Source: Imbricaverruca yamaguchii (taxonomy: Eukaryota > Arthropoda > Thecostraca > Neoverrucidae). Taken from it: 64,000 bases of DNA. The notes under the pieces are model-generated. The model had not been told where the DNA came from and did not search any database. It saw nothing but the letters and a program-made list of their open reading frames with translations. Each line of letters begins with the position of its first letter. Within the stretch, counting starts at the first letter, position 1. The position numbers and the translations under genes were made by a program. Location of the stretch: positions 1,142,001 to 1,206,000 of the forward strand of contig JAOTOL010001569.1 in assembly GCA_034440575.1 (NCBI GenBank), in the 5' to 3' direction. Below are positions 12,418-24,800 of the stretch, in pieces.

Positions 12418-12576
12418 ATGCTCTCTCCCAAGATGCAGCGGAGTGTGCGCATCAACGATAGTCAGCTGTTGATGCTGGCGGAGAAGGCTCGGTACGGACA
12501 GCACATGTTCGGCAGTCTGTACAAACGTACCTCGGACAACTCCAAATGGCAACTGCGCTGGTTCAGCCTGTACCAG
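12418..12576 (+). CDS. RasGRF: RasGRF-like, exon 1 (start and first half of PH domain)
   Basis: The encoded protein is a Ras-specific guanine-nucleotide-releasing factor, a multidomain exchange factor that in animals links calcium/calmodulin to Ras and Rac GTPases at membranes. Exon 1 gives the N-terminus and first strands of PH1. Residues read MQRSVRIND, then KRTSDNSKWQLRWFSLYQ, close to the vertebrate KRSSDNTKWQTKWFALLQ segment as I remember it. There are two in-frame ATGs, 12418 and 12433. The second has A at -3 and matches the vertebrate start at Met-Gln, so I prefer it; the first would add five residues. The donor CAG|GTGGGT follows 12576 in phase 0. The frame reads on into the intron without homology. 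Confidence 0.88.
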
Positions 12577-15500
12577 GTGGGTTCAATGCTTTATCGGCTT
12601 CCTTTGGGTGATATGGTCTCTGTTGGCAACTCTCTGAAATCGACAAGGCCGATTAGCCCAACATTCAGTGTGCGTGACGTCAATTACCCGGTTTTCGTTA
12701 CGCTGCCTGAAATCCCCTTCTGAACTGCTTTATTTTTTAACAGAAAGCATCGTTGATACATTGTTAGTCCGTGATGTCATCGTGCTCGTCTGCCATACGC
12801 ACCTACCCTAAAGTACAATGAAAAACGCTGAAGTGGCTGGTTCTGTTTGAGAAAAAAAAAAGAAAAAAAGAAGAAGAAACACCATCTTACATTTTACGAA
12901 CGAAGACACAGCATCTCAAAACTATGTGCATGTAATGAAATTGATTAGGTGGGTTCACGCACCGTTCTATGACTCTCTCCATCATGGGTGGAGCCACGGT
13001 TTTGAAATTGGGAGGGGGATAAACCAGGGACGCGGTATGTTTGGGCAAGATGAAGGGTGAGACACCCACCCCCACCCCCCAAAAAGTCCTCGGATTTCAG
13101 CCACTTCATCTTCATTGTCTGGTTTTCAGGTTTGCCATTGTTAAAAATAATATTTTGGAGAACAAAAATGTATTATAATGTTACAAGGTTCACTCCTTAT
13201 CACCGCATATGAACCGCTACATGTCTTATGTGCGGGCCCGATTTCACAATCACCGTAGACGATGCTGTAATCACGTTAAACGTTGCTCTCTTGTAGCAGG
13301 AAAAAATATTGGACGAAGCGTTTGTTGTAGTAAGTATGGACATACACCAGTGGCATACCGAATGTGGGGTCATTAGGGACATCTCACACCCGTCGGTAGT
13401 CACAAAGGAAATGGAGGTGGAATACAAATTCCCCTCGAAGATACCAAAAATTTGCGTCGATGGCGGCACGAATATGGACGGCTTGACGACAAAAATCACC
13501 TCGGATGCCGACAAATGTCAAGACGGAGCCCCACCCCACCCAGCCCGAAACATTTTGATTACCTAGCTTTATGATACGGCATAACAAGCCACGTCGAATG
13601 GCACCCATGTCATGTAAATGTAAGCGATAGCAACCGAACCTTGCGTTCTGTCCATATCGCTTAGATGTCACCACATAATAAATAAAGCTAATCTTTGACC
13701 TCGAAGTATGATCTTGCCATGTACCGGTTTCAAATGCTACACGATGGTTCACCAAAAGCCATCGCTTGACACTAGAGTTGGGCAGGCTTGGGTGAAAACG
13801 AGAAAAAAAGGAAAACAGCCGAAGAAACCTGTTTTCGTTCGATTTTGACCGTCAAGGTGGTCATGTGAGACCTATGTAGTAGCTTCCAGTGTGTTCAGTA
13901 CAAGTGGAATCATTTGTTATAATTGATTCAAATTCAAACCATTAGAAATCATGAACAAAAAGTATATTCAAGTTTGTCGCTGAATATCAACGCAAATACA
14001 AATATATACAAATATAACATAATACAAATACAAAATTCAATACAAATACGTTTCCGGTGAAATCATTGCTGAATGGAAGTTCGAATGCAACGTTAACTTG
14101 ACTCACGTGCTCAAGGCTGCCCATGACTCCACTCCATGGTATTGACGATACCCAAGAACACCCAGAGAGTAACCTTTGTTCAAGATACGTCGATATATAC
14201 ACAGGGGAATGCAGCCTAAGAGGTATAAAGCGTTGCTATAATGCGAACTTGCTGCCTCGCAGAGCGCAATTTTCCACCCAAGCGAAAACACAATATGGTC
14301 AACGTTCAAGTTATTGAAGAATGGTCTGGAAGCAGTTATAATGTTCGCTGATTCACTACTCGCAGATTTTGTAGCAATAGGTAGCCGGTGAAGCCCGTTG
14401 TTTGGCTAGATCGGCTTCTAGTATTTTGCAGATTTTCTTGTATACATTTTAAAAATAAAATTGATGTATTATAAATATATTTATATATTATATTACTTAT
14501 TTTTTATTAATATTGTTTTCACTTTATGAATGATGAAGTAAAATTTTGTGACCATTATGATCACGTAGCTGAGGATTGGGGGACACGAAATATATTAAGG
14601 GGACATTTCGCCATTTTTCAGAAATTGGGGCACACGCTAGCATGTGTCGGCATGACGTTAGCAGGTGACAAGCTAACGGCTAGCAAGGGACTGTCGCAGT
14701 TGTATAGACACATTTGAGCGGAACATGTTGAGGTTGCGTCTTTCCGAACGGCATGTCTTTTTGCCAATTGGATTCCGGCACATATAAATTTACTTATCCC
14801 AGCTATCAGCTATCGAACGTCAGCAACATTCTTGCCAGGTTACCCCAGTTAACTTTGTCGGTTCTACTATCGTTCACCAATAACGCCAGTGTCAGCCAAA
14901 CGGCTTGCGGAACATTCACCCTCCGACAACAACAACGACAGTATGTAAACCGACGTCCAGCAGAGTCTGCCATACTGATGGTACGGATCGAATATCACTC
15001 GAGACTCCTTGTTGTTCAGGGACAGGGTGAGGTATTCGGTCTGCCCGTTATATATTTATGCATTTTGAAATATGCAAGAGGTAAAAATAAATGGAGATAT
15101 CTGTGAGACACATGGCCTATCGGCCTTCTTTGCCATCTGTTGCTTGTGCGTCGATTATTGTAGAAACGTCGGTCAACAGATCACTCTGCTCGGTTGGATG
15201 GCTCGACCATTATAATGCTGAATCATCGTGTGCTCCAGTACCGATACCAGATGGACTAGTGATGAGTCACATCAGATACGTCAATTATTGGTGATTATAA
15301 CTACAAATGTACATTACTTCTCATTACTATCCCAAAAAATGTTTTCAGTGGCAAATACACCTTGGAATGTATCTTTGGAAAGAACAGTTCCTTCAAGGAG
15401 ACTGTCCTTTTCGTAGGTAATTTAGAAGGAAAAACAGACTCCAAGAGGAACTTGACACTCGAACAAAAAGGGCAGTGCGCTGTTAATTTAATTTTAATCA

Positions 15501-16735
15501 TAACCTGGTATACAGCAACAATGGCTTGGATGAAGGATTTCACATGTTTGCAATGTTCGTGCTTGAAACGAAGCAAAGATAGCTCGGGAGTAATTGTACG
15601 TTCCATCTCACCAGAGACACGTCGTCAGGACTGTGATCTTCCCAGCTTCATGTAGGAAAAAAAAACATTTGAAACATAGAGTAATTTTGTAGCAGATGTG
15701 CCGAACACTACCACCCAGCACTTGTACTCGCAGGTATTGGAGTATTGTATTGGAGGGAAACGGAAACGGAAAACCTTGCGATATTTCAGACGAATGAAAG
15801 AAACATTTGAAATGATACATGTTCATGCAATGCGATCTGCGGCTCCAAGTGGAAGTCGACGGAGGTGCATCCAATCGGCGACCCTGCTCTTTAGCGGAGG
15901 AGCATTCCTTTATTCATGTAAATTACCTGGCTTTAGGTTGAGAATTTCCCGACGACACAAACGTTTGCACCCTGCAGTTCCTATGTTCACCAAGGGGTTC
16001 CGAATTTTCGTTTTACATAAGATGCAGTTGTTAATTTTGAACAAAGTCGCCAAATGTATCGCAAAATTCCCGTCCGTTTATGAAATGTCTTCGAAAGACA
16101 TGGGGGTTGGTGGATTTTACCCCCCCCCCGTACTTCGGTGTGCGTGTCACATAACAATTATGGAAGCCACCTTACGGCATTCACTTAGGTTATCGTAAAG
16201 CAGCTATGGTGATCGGCACTGCCATGACGTCACACTTATACAGTGAGGATACATTACTATCGAACTACACTGCAGCTCACTAAGTGTACCATGAACCCAG
16301 TGAGATTCGCGACGAGGTGTGCTGTTTTAAGCTTCCTTGTGTGGACAATCGCCACTAGAGAGTTCTTGTATTAACCATTTGTCACTAATGTTTTTAGTCC
16401 GGCTTAGTACTCTATGGAGCTTGCTCCTCATCACTGGGAGCCTCATAGCTCACTAACTCACCGATTGGCTTCAGATTAATGCAATTACATTTTTTAGCCC
16501 ATGGCCAGAGCTGCCCGACAGAATTAGGGATGCAATGAAACTGATGTGATGTGCGTCATTCCTGGTGATCAGGGGATGCGAGCATGCCAAGGATAATGCA
16601 TATTCCTCATGCAGCAGCTGCGGTCACGTGTGATAAAGCTCACCCTAGTATAGTACGACAAAGCGTAGCAGAATTTCAATCTCGGGTGTGGCCAGTTAAT
16701 TGTTTCATCAGAATATCAATATTCCAAAACAATCC
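12577..16735. other. RasGRF intron 1, first part, no gene seen
   Basis: Intron 1 spans 12577-17520. This part holds AT-rich DNA, A-runs near 12850, an ATA/ATT-rich patch near 14450-14510, and unremarkable open frames. The longest, at 15698-16198 (166 codons), has no recognisable domain. Confidence 0.5.
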
Positions 16736-16737
16736 AA

Positions 16738-17035
16738 AGCAGCAATCAATCATACCACACACCCTCAACTATTACATACAGGTCAATCACACCACACAAC
16801 CTGAACTTCTGCATACCAACCAATCACACCATACACCCTCATACCCACCAATCACACCACACACCCTCAACGGCTACATACCGACCAATCACACCACACA
16901 CCCTCAACAGCTACATACCGACCAATCACACCACACAACCTGAACTGCTACATACCAACCAATCACACCACACACCCTCAACAGCTACATACCGACCAAT
17001 CACACCACACACCGTAAGCCACCACACCACACACC
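16738..17035 (+). repeat. 37-bp minisatellite, about 8 copies
   Basis: The unit is about 37 bp with core CAATCACACCACACACCCTC followed by AACAGCTACATACCGAC. It is repeated imperfectly, with CCTGAACTGCTAC variants, and decays at both ends. It lies in intron 1, about 0.5 kb before exon 2. Confidence 0.85.
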
Positions 17036-17520
17036 GTTTGGTGGAACGCAAGCATGTAATGAACAACAAAATATGTTCGACAGGTGGGAGTCGTATCAGA
17101 TTAGGGAACATCGTATAACATACATTGCAGCTACAGTGCATTTGCAATATCCTGTCAGTGACACCAAGTTGGTTTAGAACAACTCCTTTTGCGTGTATTT
17201 GGCAAACCAGACCTTCTTTCAATCTGCATTAAGGTGCTAATTTTCTCTACAAGTTTGTTGACAATCTTCCATTTACAGAAAATCCTAAAATTACAACAAA
17301 AAAATGTTAGGTGAAAAAAACCTCAGACAACTGAGTCCTAATCAGGCGTGTCACTCCAGACCAGCATGTCATCTTCCGTAGATGACTACTCTGCACCAGG
17401 TGCCACAAAATTAGTCGGCTGGTATTTTCCATCAGTATCGTGCCCAGCTTTTCCGGCAGCGTCGCCACCGTCCGACCGCCCGGCACGAGCGTTGTCCGAC
17501 AGTGCTCCTCTGCGGCGCAG

Positions 17521-17643
17521 AATCTGCTGTTCTACTACGAGACGGAGACGAGCAGCCGACCTTCCGGGGTGATCCTTCTCGAGGGCTGCTACTGTGAACG
17601 CCTCATCGCCGCCACCGCTAAGCCCAAGGAGTCGGAGCCAAAG
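17521..17643 (+). CDS. RasGRF: RasGRF-like, exon 2 (middle of PH domain 1)
   Basis: Forty-one codons in phase 0, from acceptor GCGGCGCAG to donor AAG|GTCAGT. The product starts NLLFYYETETSSRPSGVILL and ends EGCYCERL...ESEPK. It joins exon 1 to give SLYQ-NLLFYYE, matching vertebrate ALLQNLLFYFE and the following RPSG-LLEG block of the first PH domain. The C-terminal Lys/Glu/Pro-rich piece corresponds to the variable loop before the next strand. A 38-bp minisatellite begins about 240 bp after the donor. Confidence 0.9.
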
Positions 17644-17879
17644 GTCAGTGGCAGCGGCCGGCCGCCAGCGGCTGGAACGCCTGGACTGGCGCGCAAACTG
17701 GCGCGCAACCCCCGCTCGATCACATCAACCGCCCGGCAGCCAACTGGAATGGGTAGTTTGGCGCTGGGTAATAACATTTCCCGCCACAACACAGTTCGTC
17801 TTACAAAGATGCGGACGTCGGTTCCTCATCCACATCGACCTTATCGGCCTGCGGTTCGGTTCACCACCGCCACTGACAC

Positions 17880-18478
17880 CAACGTCCCGTGGTTCGGTTC
17901 ATCGCCCATACTGACCTCATGGTCCCGTGGTTCGGTTCATCGCCCATACTGACCTCATGGTCCCGTGGTTCGGTTCACCGCCCATACTGACCCATGGTCC
18001 CGTGGTTCGGTTCACCGCCCATACTGACCCCATGGTCCCGTGGTTCGGTTCACCGTCCATACTGACCTCATGGTCCCGTGGTTCGGTTCATCGCCCATAC
18101 TGACCCCATGGTCCCGTGGTTCGGTTCACCGCCCATACTGACCCCATGGCCCGGTGGTTCGTTCATCGCCCTACCCCATGGTCCCGTGGTTCGGTTCACC
18201 GCCCATACTGACCCCATGGTCCCGTGGTTCGGTTCACCGCCCATACTGACCCCATGGTCCCGTGGTTCGGTTCACCGCCCATACTGACCCCATGGTCCCG
18301 TGGTTCGGTTCACCGCCCATACTGACCCCATGGTCCCGTGGTTCGGTTCACCGTCCATACTGACCCCATGGTCCCGTGGTTCGGTTCACCGTCCATACTG
18401 ACCCATGGTCCCGTGGTTCGGTTCACCGCCCATACTGACCCCATGGTCCCGTGGTTCGGTTCACCGTCCACGCTGATT
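17880..18478 (+). repeat. 38-bp minisatellite, about 15 copies
   Basis: The unit is 38 bp with core GTTCGGTTCACCGCCCATAC followed by TGACCCCATGGTCCCGTG. Variants carry CATCGCC, CCGTCC and one-base shortened CCCATGG. One unit near 18140-18180 is strongly shortened. It lies in intron 2 just downstream of exon 2, and the open frames within it are artefacts. Confidence 0.92.
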
Positions 18479-19280
18479 CCACTTTTCCGCGGGTACCAAT
18501 GCTTAGTATTGAATCGTGTTGTGGAGGACGGGGTCTCGTTTATTTTGCAGATGGCAGGCCGAGGAAGTTGGCCTTTGCGCCTAGTTATCTGAGCAATTGT
18601 GCATATTCTCATTGCTGACCCTGTACAGCAATTGTATGCGTCATGGGACCTTTGCTTTTGCCAGCCGTTTTCCGTGTTCGTGATCGGGTCGAAATCTAGC
18701 ACTGGATAGATGGATAGATGTTGTATTACGGAGATTAATGCGATTGGTGTAACCTGCTACCTGGTCGGCGTTACATTAGAGAGTTCTCGTGATCCTCTGG
18801 TATGAGGATGGTACGCAGCACCTCATGGTACGCAGCAATCTTGAAGCATTGAAACCTTATCAAGTACTCTTCAGGTTAAGAACAGTTAGGCAAATTTCAG
18901 AACAGGGATTGTGCAGTATCATTCCGTGATGCGACTTTAAAATGATCGTCAAGCATTGCAAAGTTCTCCAGAACCAGTGTACATAGTCGGATCTATCGGT
19001 TTTTACAATCGAAGTTCAACCGATTTGGGGCGATAATCCACCCCATCCTGCATTCCCGATGCTGTTCATCACAAAAGAAGGTTCACCATGTCGCGTATCA
19101 TCTCGGGTTGACATCACAAGCCAAAGTTACTCAGAACTCGCTGGCCTGTGCGCGTTTGGAGCGGCACCGTGGCCGACACTTGAGCGGTTAGTTGATGAAT
19201 CCGACTCGGCTCAGGTGTCTGAACCATGGGCCATTGATCGAGCAGCACCAGGAAAGTGGGTTCCAGCGCCCGGGGAGGCT
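18479..19280. other. Intron 2 spacer, no gene seen
   Basis: Unique-looking intronic sequence between two minisatellites, with no recognisable motif. Confidence 0.4.
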
Positions 19281-19802
19281 AGTTCCAGCGCTGGACAGAC
19301 TTGTTCCAGTGCTGGACAGACTTGTTCCAGTGCTGGACAGACTTGTTCCAGTGCTGGGCAGACTTGTTCCAGTGCTGGGCAGACTTGTTCCAGTGCTGGA
19401 CAGACTTGTTCCAGTGCTGGACAGACTTGTTCCAGTGCTGGACAGACTTGTTCCAGTGCTGGGCAGACTTGTTCCAGTGCTGGACAGACTTGTTCCAGTG
19501 CTGGACAGACTTGTTCCAGTGCTGGGCAGACTTGTTCAAGTGTTGGACAGACTTGTTCCAGTGCTGGACAGACTTGTTCCAGTGCTGGACAGACTTGTTC
19601 CAGTGCTGGACAGACTTGTTCCAGTGCTGGACAGACTTGTTCCAGTGCTGGGCAGACTTGTTCCAGTGTTGGACAGACTTGTTCCAGTGCTGGACAGACT
19701 TGTTCCAGTGCTGGACAGACTTGTTCAAGTGTTGGACAGACTTGTTCCAGTGCTGGACAGACTTGTTCCAGTGCTGGACAGACTTGTTCCAATGTTGGAC
19801 GG
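19281..19802 (+). repeat. 21-bp minisatellite, about 25 copies, open in several frames
   Basis: The unit TGTTCCAGTGCTGGACAGAC plus T is 21 bp, with G/A and A/T variants (CTGGGCAG, TCAAGTGTTGG). Because 21 is a multiple of 3, the array is open in several frames on both strands. The longest frame, 19059-19892 on the + strand, would give a heptapeptide repeat CSSAGQT. No splice signals or conserved flanks support translation, and it lies inside intron 2. Confidence 0.92.
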
Positions 19803-19892
19803 GCCGACTCAGGTACTGGACAGATCGGCCCCAAGGCTAGACGGCTCCAGCGACTGGAAAGGCCAGTTCCAGTACTGAACAGGCTACTTTAA

Positions 19893-21500
19893 GTACTCAA
19901 CATGCTAGTTTCAGTGCTGAACAGACTGGTTTCGGTGCCAGATGGGCTGGCTCTAGTGCCTGGCTACATTCGACCATTCCACTGGTGTGAGATCGCTGGC
20001 GCAGGTGGAGCTGAGCACAACACAATTATGCGTGACATCAGCTTTCCTATTTTACGGTTATAAAATAGGTGCCCGGATTAAGCTAAGGGTAAGAATAGCA
20101 AGAACACGCAGCGCTCTGCAGGAAATATACATAACTTAATCAGACCAGATGTTCTCACCACACCATGAAACTTCTCATTCGACGTGTATGCAACTCGCAG
20201 GAGTGATGTCTTGAAAATTGCCTTCATTTTCCTAGGCTTCTCTAGTCTGCATTTTGGGAGGACTCTAGTCAGTGCAGGCCATAAAAATTCCAATGTAACC
20301 CATGTCGTGCAATCATTACACTCCTACGCTGAAATATATAGATGTTAACAGAGAAATTTGTAATAAATCGTTGTCAGCGCTTCCCTACTATATTTTGGTA
20401 TTCGTGTATTGGCAAAGTATCCTTGCTACCGCTCTATTCACACAAAATTAATATTAGGCGATCCATGACAATTCAGAGAGAGGCAGGGGCGTACCATAAA
20501 TACACATGTAGGCCACCCCTACGTCTACTACTATACCTAACCTCACTATTAAATATACGAGATTCATGCACCTAATCAGATGTTAAGATTTATCAAACAA
20601 AATTTAACAGGCATGCTGAGTTGTGCAAATCTTCATCACTGTCCATGTGTGCAATAGCGTTAGACATTATTCTGGGGGCTTCCACAAGCCTGTCTTAAGA
20701 TCCGCCCCTACTCAAAATGCAATACATAGTTTGAAAAACGACTGCACACGATACAAATGCAACAGGGTACACACCATATTTGTACTATTTTGCAGCTCAT
20801 CATGTCCTAGATTTAGTCTCATAAAATCGTGGCTGTCACTGAATTGCAATAAAAAATCATACAATATTCAAACAAAAAATAAGATACCAGATACTCTACC
20901 ACAACAAGCAATAAGGCCAAAGGAAAACACTCTCCATGTTCGCAAGCTGCTAAGACACAAATTGAGTATCTGATCCATATTTGATGTAGTACCTGTGGTT
21001 CTGTAGTTCTGTTCAGTAGTTCTAGGATCCGATAATAGGTGGTCCTCATGTACACGAAGATTATAAAATAGTCTCAGGTGCTTTCGAAGCCGTGTCCTAA
21101 TTTAACCTCCGTACTAATCGAACCTTGAGATGAGGGCACAGAATGCCGAGACAATTTGTATGGCTCTCTTACTGTTAATTTCATAACTCTTAATAGGAGA
21201 CCGTGGGAACTTTCTCTCCCATGCAATATCACGGTTAAGGAGAGAGATTCTGCAATACTTTTTGCATAACAGAAAGCAGAATTTAATGTTTTGGTCTTGG
21301 AAAATAACGCTTTTTGGGAGTGAGAATAATCTGAAATTGTCGATGCCTTTTCCGTTTCGAAAAAAGCAGTTGTATACATCTTGGTGATGCCAAAGTGGAA
21401 CAGGGTCCCCATTGATCTCATTGAAACATGACTGCTCTATTGTTTGCCCACATTCACGCAGCCGCCTGGTGTTGCGCCCAATGAAATTCTATGGTACAAT
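19893..21500. other. Intron 2, AT-rich, no gene seen
   Basis: No coding exon or recognisable mobile element; only short open frames without motifs. Confidence 0.4.
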
Positions 21501-22389
21501 CAGGAATAGCCTGTGTCGATAATTTTCAAAGTGGTGTTATCAGAAACGGGTACTGTTTTTATTTTCCTTGATACATGCCTAACAATTTGGCATAAAATTA
21601 GATCGCTGGGCAACCGGCATTTCTTCCTAAAAATTTGTTTGAAAAAGACTGTTTTCGGCATTCGGCGCCATATTGGCTGTGAGAACCAATCCAGATAATT
21701 GGGTCAAATAGTACATCTTTTTGATCGTCCCGATAAGCTGAGTCGGTTGAAAGAACACAATGTTGTCGAAAGTCGGTGGCTAAGAAAATATCTGCCATCT
21801 TATGTCTTTTAATACACCAGCAAATGTCAATTTCGGGGCATACAAGGAACTCTGAGGTTTAAACAAGTAAAAATCATGATACAGCCGCGGTTTCTGCACT
21901 TACTCAATTGAAGACTTCAGCATCACTCACTGGGCATATAGATAATAGACAAAGCTTCATATTTATATGCTGCTTGAACTACATAGCAGCATGATCGAGG
22001 GAAGCTGGTTTGTACGCATGTGCATAACATACCAAATACCTACCTATTCGTTGCATGTTGAGACATTCAGATATCCTTTCCACATCACGTTCAGACGAAA
22101 ATCAGAGAAGTTGGTGATACAAATGATTAAAATTCGCCATTATTTAAATTCGCCGTGATCACCATGAGACCATCGATGCCTATTTTTCCCCGAAGGGACA
22201 CATGTCAGACATCAATCAATGAACACTTGTATATCCAAAGCAATCATCGCGCAAAGGTGCGGAGCACAACTGACTGGACGACATAGAGCACCCCAGTTCT
22301 ATCTTTCGTGGAACTCGCAGTCGTTTTAACATATTCTCCACGTCCCTCTTAGTTGTTAGCACGAGCAAAACCTGCCGATGCATGTAGCC
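21501..22389 (-). repeat. Left arm of a long inverted repeat (family D element)
   Basis: The reverse complement of this arm matches 22989-23935. Matching strings include CAACAACTAAGAGGGACGTG-type sequence near the inner end and, further out, TTGATTGATGTCTGACATGT, CAGCCAATATGGCGCCGAAT and ATCGACACA. Arms are about 0.9 kb and diverged by substitutions and small indels. The pattern is that of a transposon with very long terminal inverted repeats, or two copies tail to tail. Confidence 0.8.
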
Positions 22390-22881
22390 AGCCCGGATGT
22401 AGCCGTCCCTCCTCTCCTTCCCGTGCATGCTTTTTGGAGCAAGCGATACCTGTTTCACGCATCATTCAACTGACTGACCGTGTACGGGAAACTGTGTAAC
22501 TGACATTGGCATGCTCACATAGCCTTCAAGTTTGGAGTTTGGCGTTGGGCACGTGAGAGCCGATTCGAAGGCGACGTCTCAGGATGTCAACTCCTGTAGA
22601 CTCTCCGCCGTCTCATTTAGCCTCGGAGTTCTCCTGGGACGGACGCTGGGGTCTCCACGCTCATTTTTGCCGCCGATGCACCTGATACGTTCAAGAGCGA
22701 ACTGGCGCTCTGCTCTGTCATCGCTAAAGAGAAGTGTCTGGAACACCATTTTGCTGTGAGCATACCAGTCACTGGAGTGGAAGTACGGCATCACGATGCT
22801 CACGACTTCCCCATGCTGCAGTCGAGTGAGCTGCAGCTGGCGCAGCACATGCCGCGGCCCATCCAGCCAATTGTGCTGCAC
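22216..22881 (-). pseudogene. Decayed gene inside the inverted-repeat element, unknown family
   Basis: One minus-strand frame runs from 22881 to 22216, broken by TGA at 22581-22579 and 22464-22462. It reads VQHNWLDGPRHVLRQLQLTR, then MPYFHSSDWYAHSKMVFQTL, then DDRAERQFALERI and SVRPRRTPRLN. After the second stop comes CVKQVSLAPKSMHGKERRDG. The combination "YAHS-FQTLL-DD-ER-FA-ERI" plus "RDGYIRA" resembles uncharacterised multi-copy proteins I recall from invertebrate genomes; I cannot name the function. Frame-preserving TGA stops suggest recent decay. The 3' part lies in the left repeat arm. Confidence 0.5.
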
Positions 22882-22988
22882 CTTCGCGCGAAACTATATC
22901 GGATAGTAGACCCCCACAATGAATTTAACGATACGCCGGAGGTTCTTGCATGCAGTGTCTCCCAGGCCATGATCTGACACGTACAGTG

Positions 22989-23935
22989 TAGGTGCATGCA
23001 CCGGCAGCTTTTGCCTGTGCTAACAACTAAGAGGGACGTGGGGAATATGTTAAAACGACTGTGAGTTTCATGAAAGATAGAACTAGGGTGCTCTATGTCG
23101 TCCAGCCAGTTGTGCTCCGCATCTTCGCGCGATGTTTGCCTTGGGTATACCAGTGTTCATTGATTGATGTCTGACATGTGTCCCTTTGGGAAACAATGGG
23201 CATCGATGGTCCCATGGTGATTGCGGCGAATTTCAACAATCACGGTGAATTTTAATTATTTATATCACCAACGTATATGATAGTCGTCGGAACGTGATTT
23301 GGAAAGGCTATCTGAATGTCTCAACATGCAACGAATAGCTACCTATTCGTTGCATGTTGATACATTCAGATAACCTTTCCAGATAATCTTCTATTTGGTA
23401 TGTGATGCACATGCCTGCAAAGCAGCCTCACTCAATCATGCTGCTATGTAGTTCAAACAGCGAATAAATGTGAAGCTTTGTCTATATTTATAGGCCCAGT
23501 GAGTGATGCTGAAGTCTTCAAATGAGTAAGTGCAGAAACCGCGACTGTATCATGATTTTTATTTGTTTGAACATCAGAGTTCCTTGTATGCCCAGACATT
23601 GACATTTGCTGGTGTATTAGAAGATATAAGATAGCCGATATGTTCTTAACCATCGATTTTTCGATAATACTGCTACGTTTGAATCGACTCAGTTCGTCGA
23701 TACGATAAAAAGGTACTATTTGACCCACTTATCTGGATTGGTTCTCACAGCCAATATGGCGCCGAATGACGAGAACAGTCTTTTTCAAACGCATTTTAAG
23801 AAAAAATGCCGATTACCCAGCGATCTAATTGTATGCCAAATTGTTAGGCACATATCAAGGCAAAATAAAAACGATAGCCGTATTTGATAACACCACTTTG
23901 ATAATTATCGACACATGCTAATCAGGAACTACTTG
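22989..23935 (+). repeat. Right arm of the long inverted repeat (family D element)
   Basis: Counterpart of 21501-22389, separated from it by a loop of about 600 bp. Within the arm, near 23320-23385, the string TATTCGTTGCATGTTGA is also present in inverted form next to itself, forming a smaller hairpin. Its outer end is shared with the fragment at 10595-10765. Confidence 0.8.
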
Positions 23936-24252
23936 ATCGTGGTGTTATAATATATTACCCAGGTGGTACTCTGATGGCATGCTGACACAGAAAGGAAAGG
24001 AATATGTCCCGACGTCGAACAGGCAGGTTCCAACGAGCAATTCTAACTGACGTTCGATGCACCGATCCAGTATTACGTAGGTAGGATATACCATAGCAAC
24101 GTAGCACAGGAGAATTCCGCACACAAGTGTACATTTTCGTTCATATACTGGTCATGGTGCACCCAGGATCAAGCAAGTCGAGGTGCCACTCGGCTTGTCT
24201 GTGCGCGCCGGCTGATGCGGAAGTGAAGGCAGTAACTCATGTCTCGCCGCAG

Positions 24253-24359
24253 TACTGCTTCTCAATCACGTACCGGAGAGAAAACCAGCGCCAGTACGAC
24301 CTGCGGGCCAGCTCGGAGCGGGACTGCAAAGCCTGGATAGACTCAATTCGGCAAGCCAG
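24253..24359 (+). CDS. RasGRF: RasGRF-like, exon 3 (end of PH domain 1)
   Basis: The exon encodes YCFSITYRRENQRQYDLRAS and then SERDCKAWIDSIRQA, the last strands and C-terminal helix of PH1; W in CKAW is the conserved PH-domain tryptophan. The acceptor is CTCGCCGCAG. I place the donor at CAG|GCGAGT, a GC-type site at 24360. The exon then ends with two bases (AG) that join C from exon 4 to make Ser, giving QAS-FNKL, equal in length to vertebrate HAS-YRTL. The GT site four bases later (GCGA|GTACGG) is weak and breaks the frame with exon 4. Confidence 0.88.
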
Positions 24360-24399
24360 GCGAGTACGGAGAAGCGCTAACCGGAACTCTGAGCCACCG

Positions 24400-24800
24400 G
24401 TGCGCCAGCCGGAGGTCTGTAGCACTGGCTATGCAGCCGTGTGTACCGCTAGCACTACGACTGGTGGTTTGCACCACTGGTACTACATGTGTGTACCATT
24501 GATTCTGTAATCGGAGGTCCGTACTGTACCGTACCGTGCCCTATCTTACAGTACGTACTGTACCGTACCGTACCAGGCCCTTCCACCGGAGATCTGTACC
24601 ACTGGCATTTCAGCTGGAGACATGTACCGCTCATATCACAGCCAGAGGTATGTGCCACTGATACTACAGTCAGATGTCCTGCCGTCGGAGATCTGTACCA
24701 CTGGCATTACAAGTGTCAGTGGTACAACTGGAGATATGTACCAAAAATACTACAGCCAGAGGTATGTGTCACTGCCATAACAGTAACTTACATACGCAGC
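24400..24800 (+). repeat. Degenerate tandem repeat after exon 3
   Basis: Loose repetition of about 35-40 bp around GAGATCTGTACCACTGGCAT, GGTATGTGCCACTGATAC and similar strings, plus a GTACCGTACCGT run near 24525. It grades into the 40-bp array that follows. Confidence 0.6.

Noticed and set aside
15698..16198. 166-codon open frame in intron 1
   Set aside because: No recognisable domain, homology or splice context; consistent with chance.
24360..24370. GT donor GCGA|GTACGG for exon 3
   Set aside because: Weak match to the donor consensus, and it gives a phase that cannot join exon 4 in frame.
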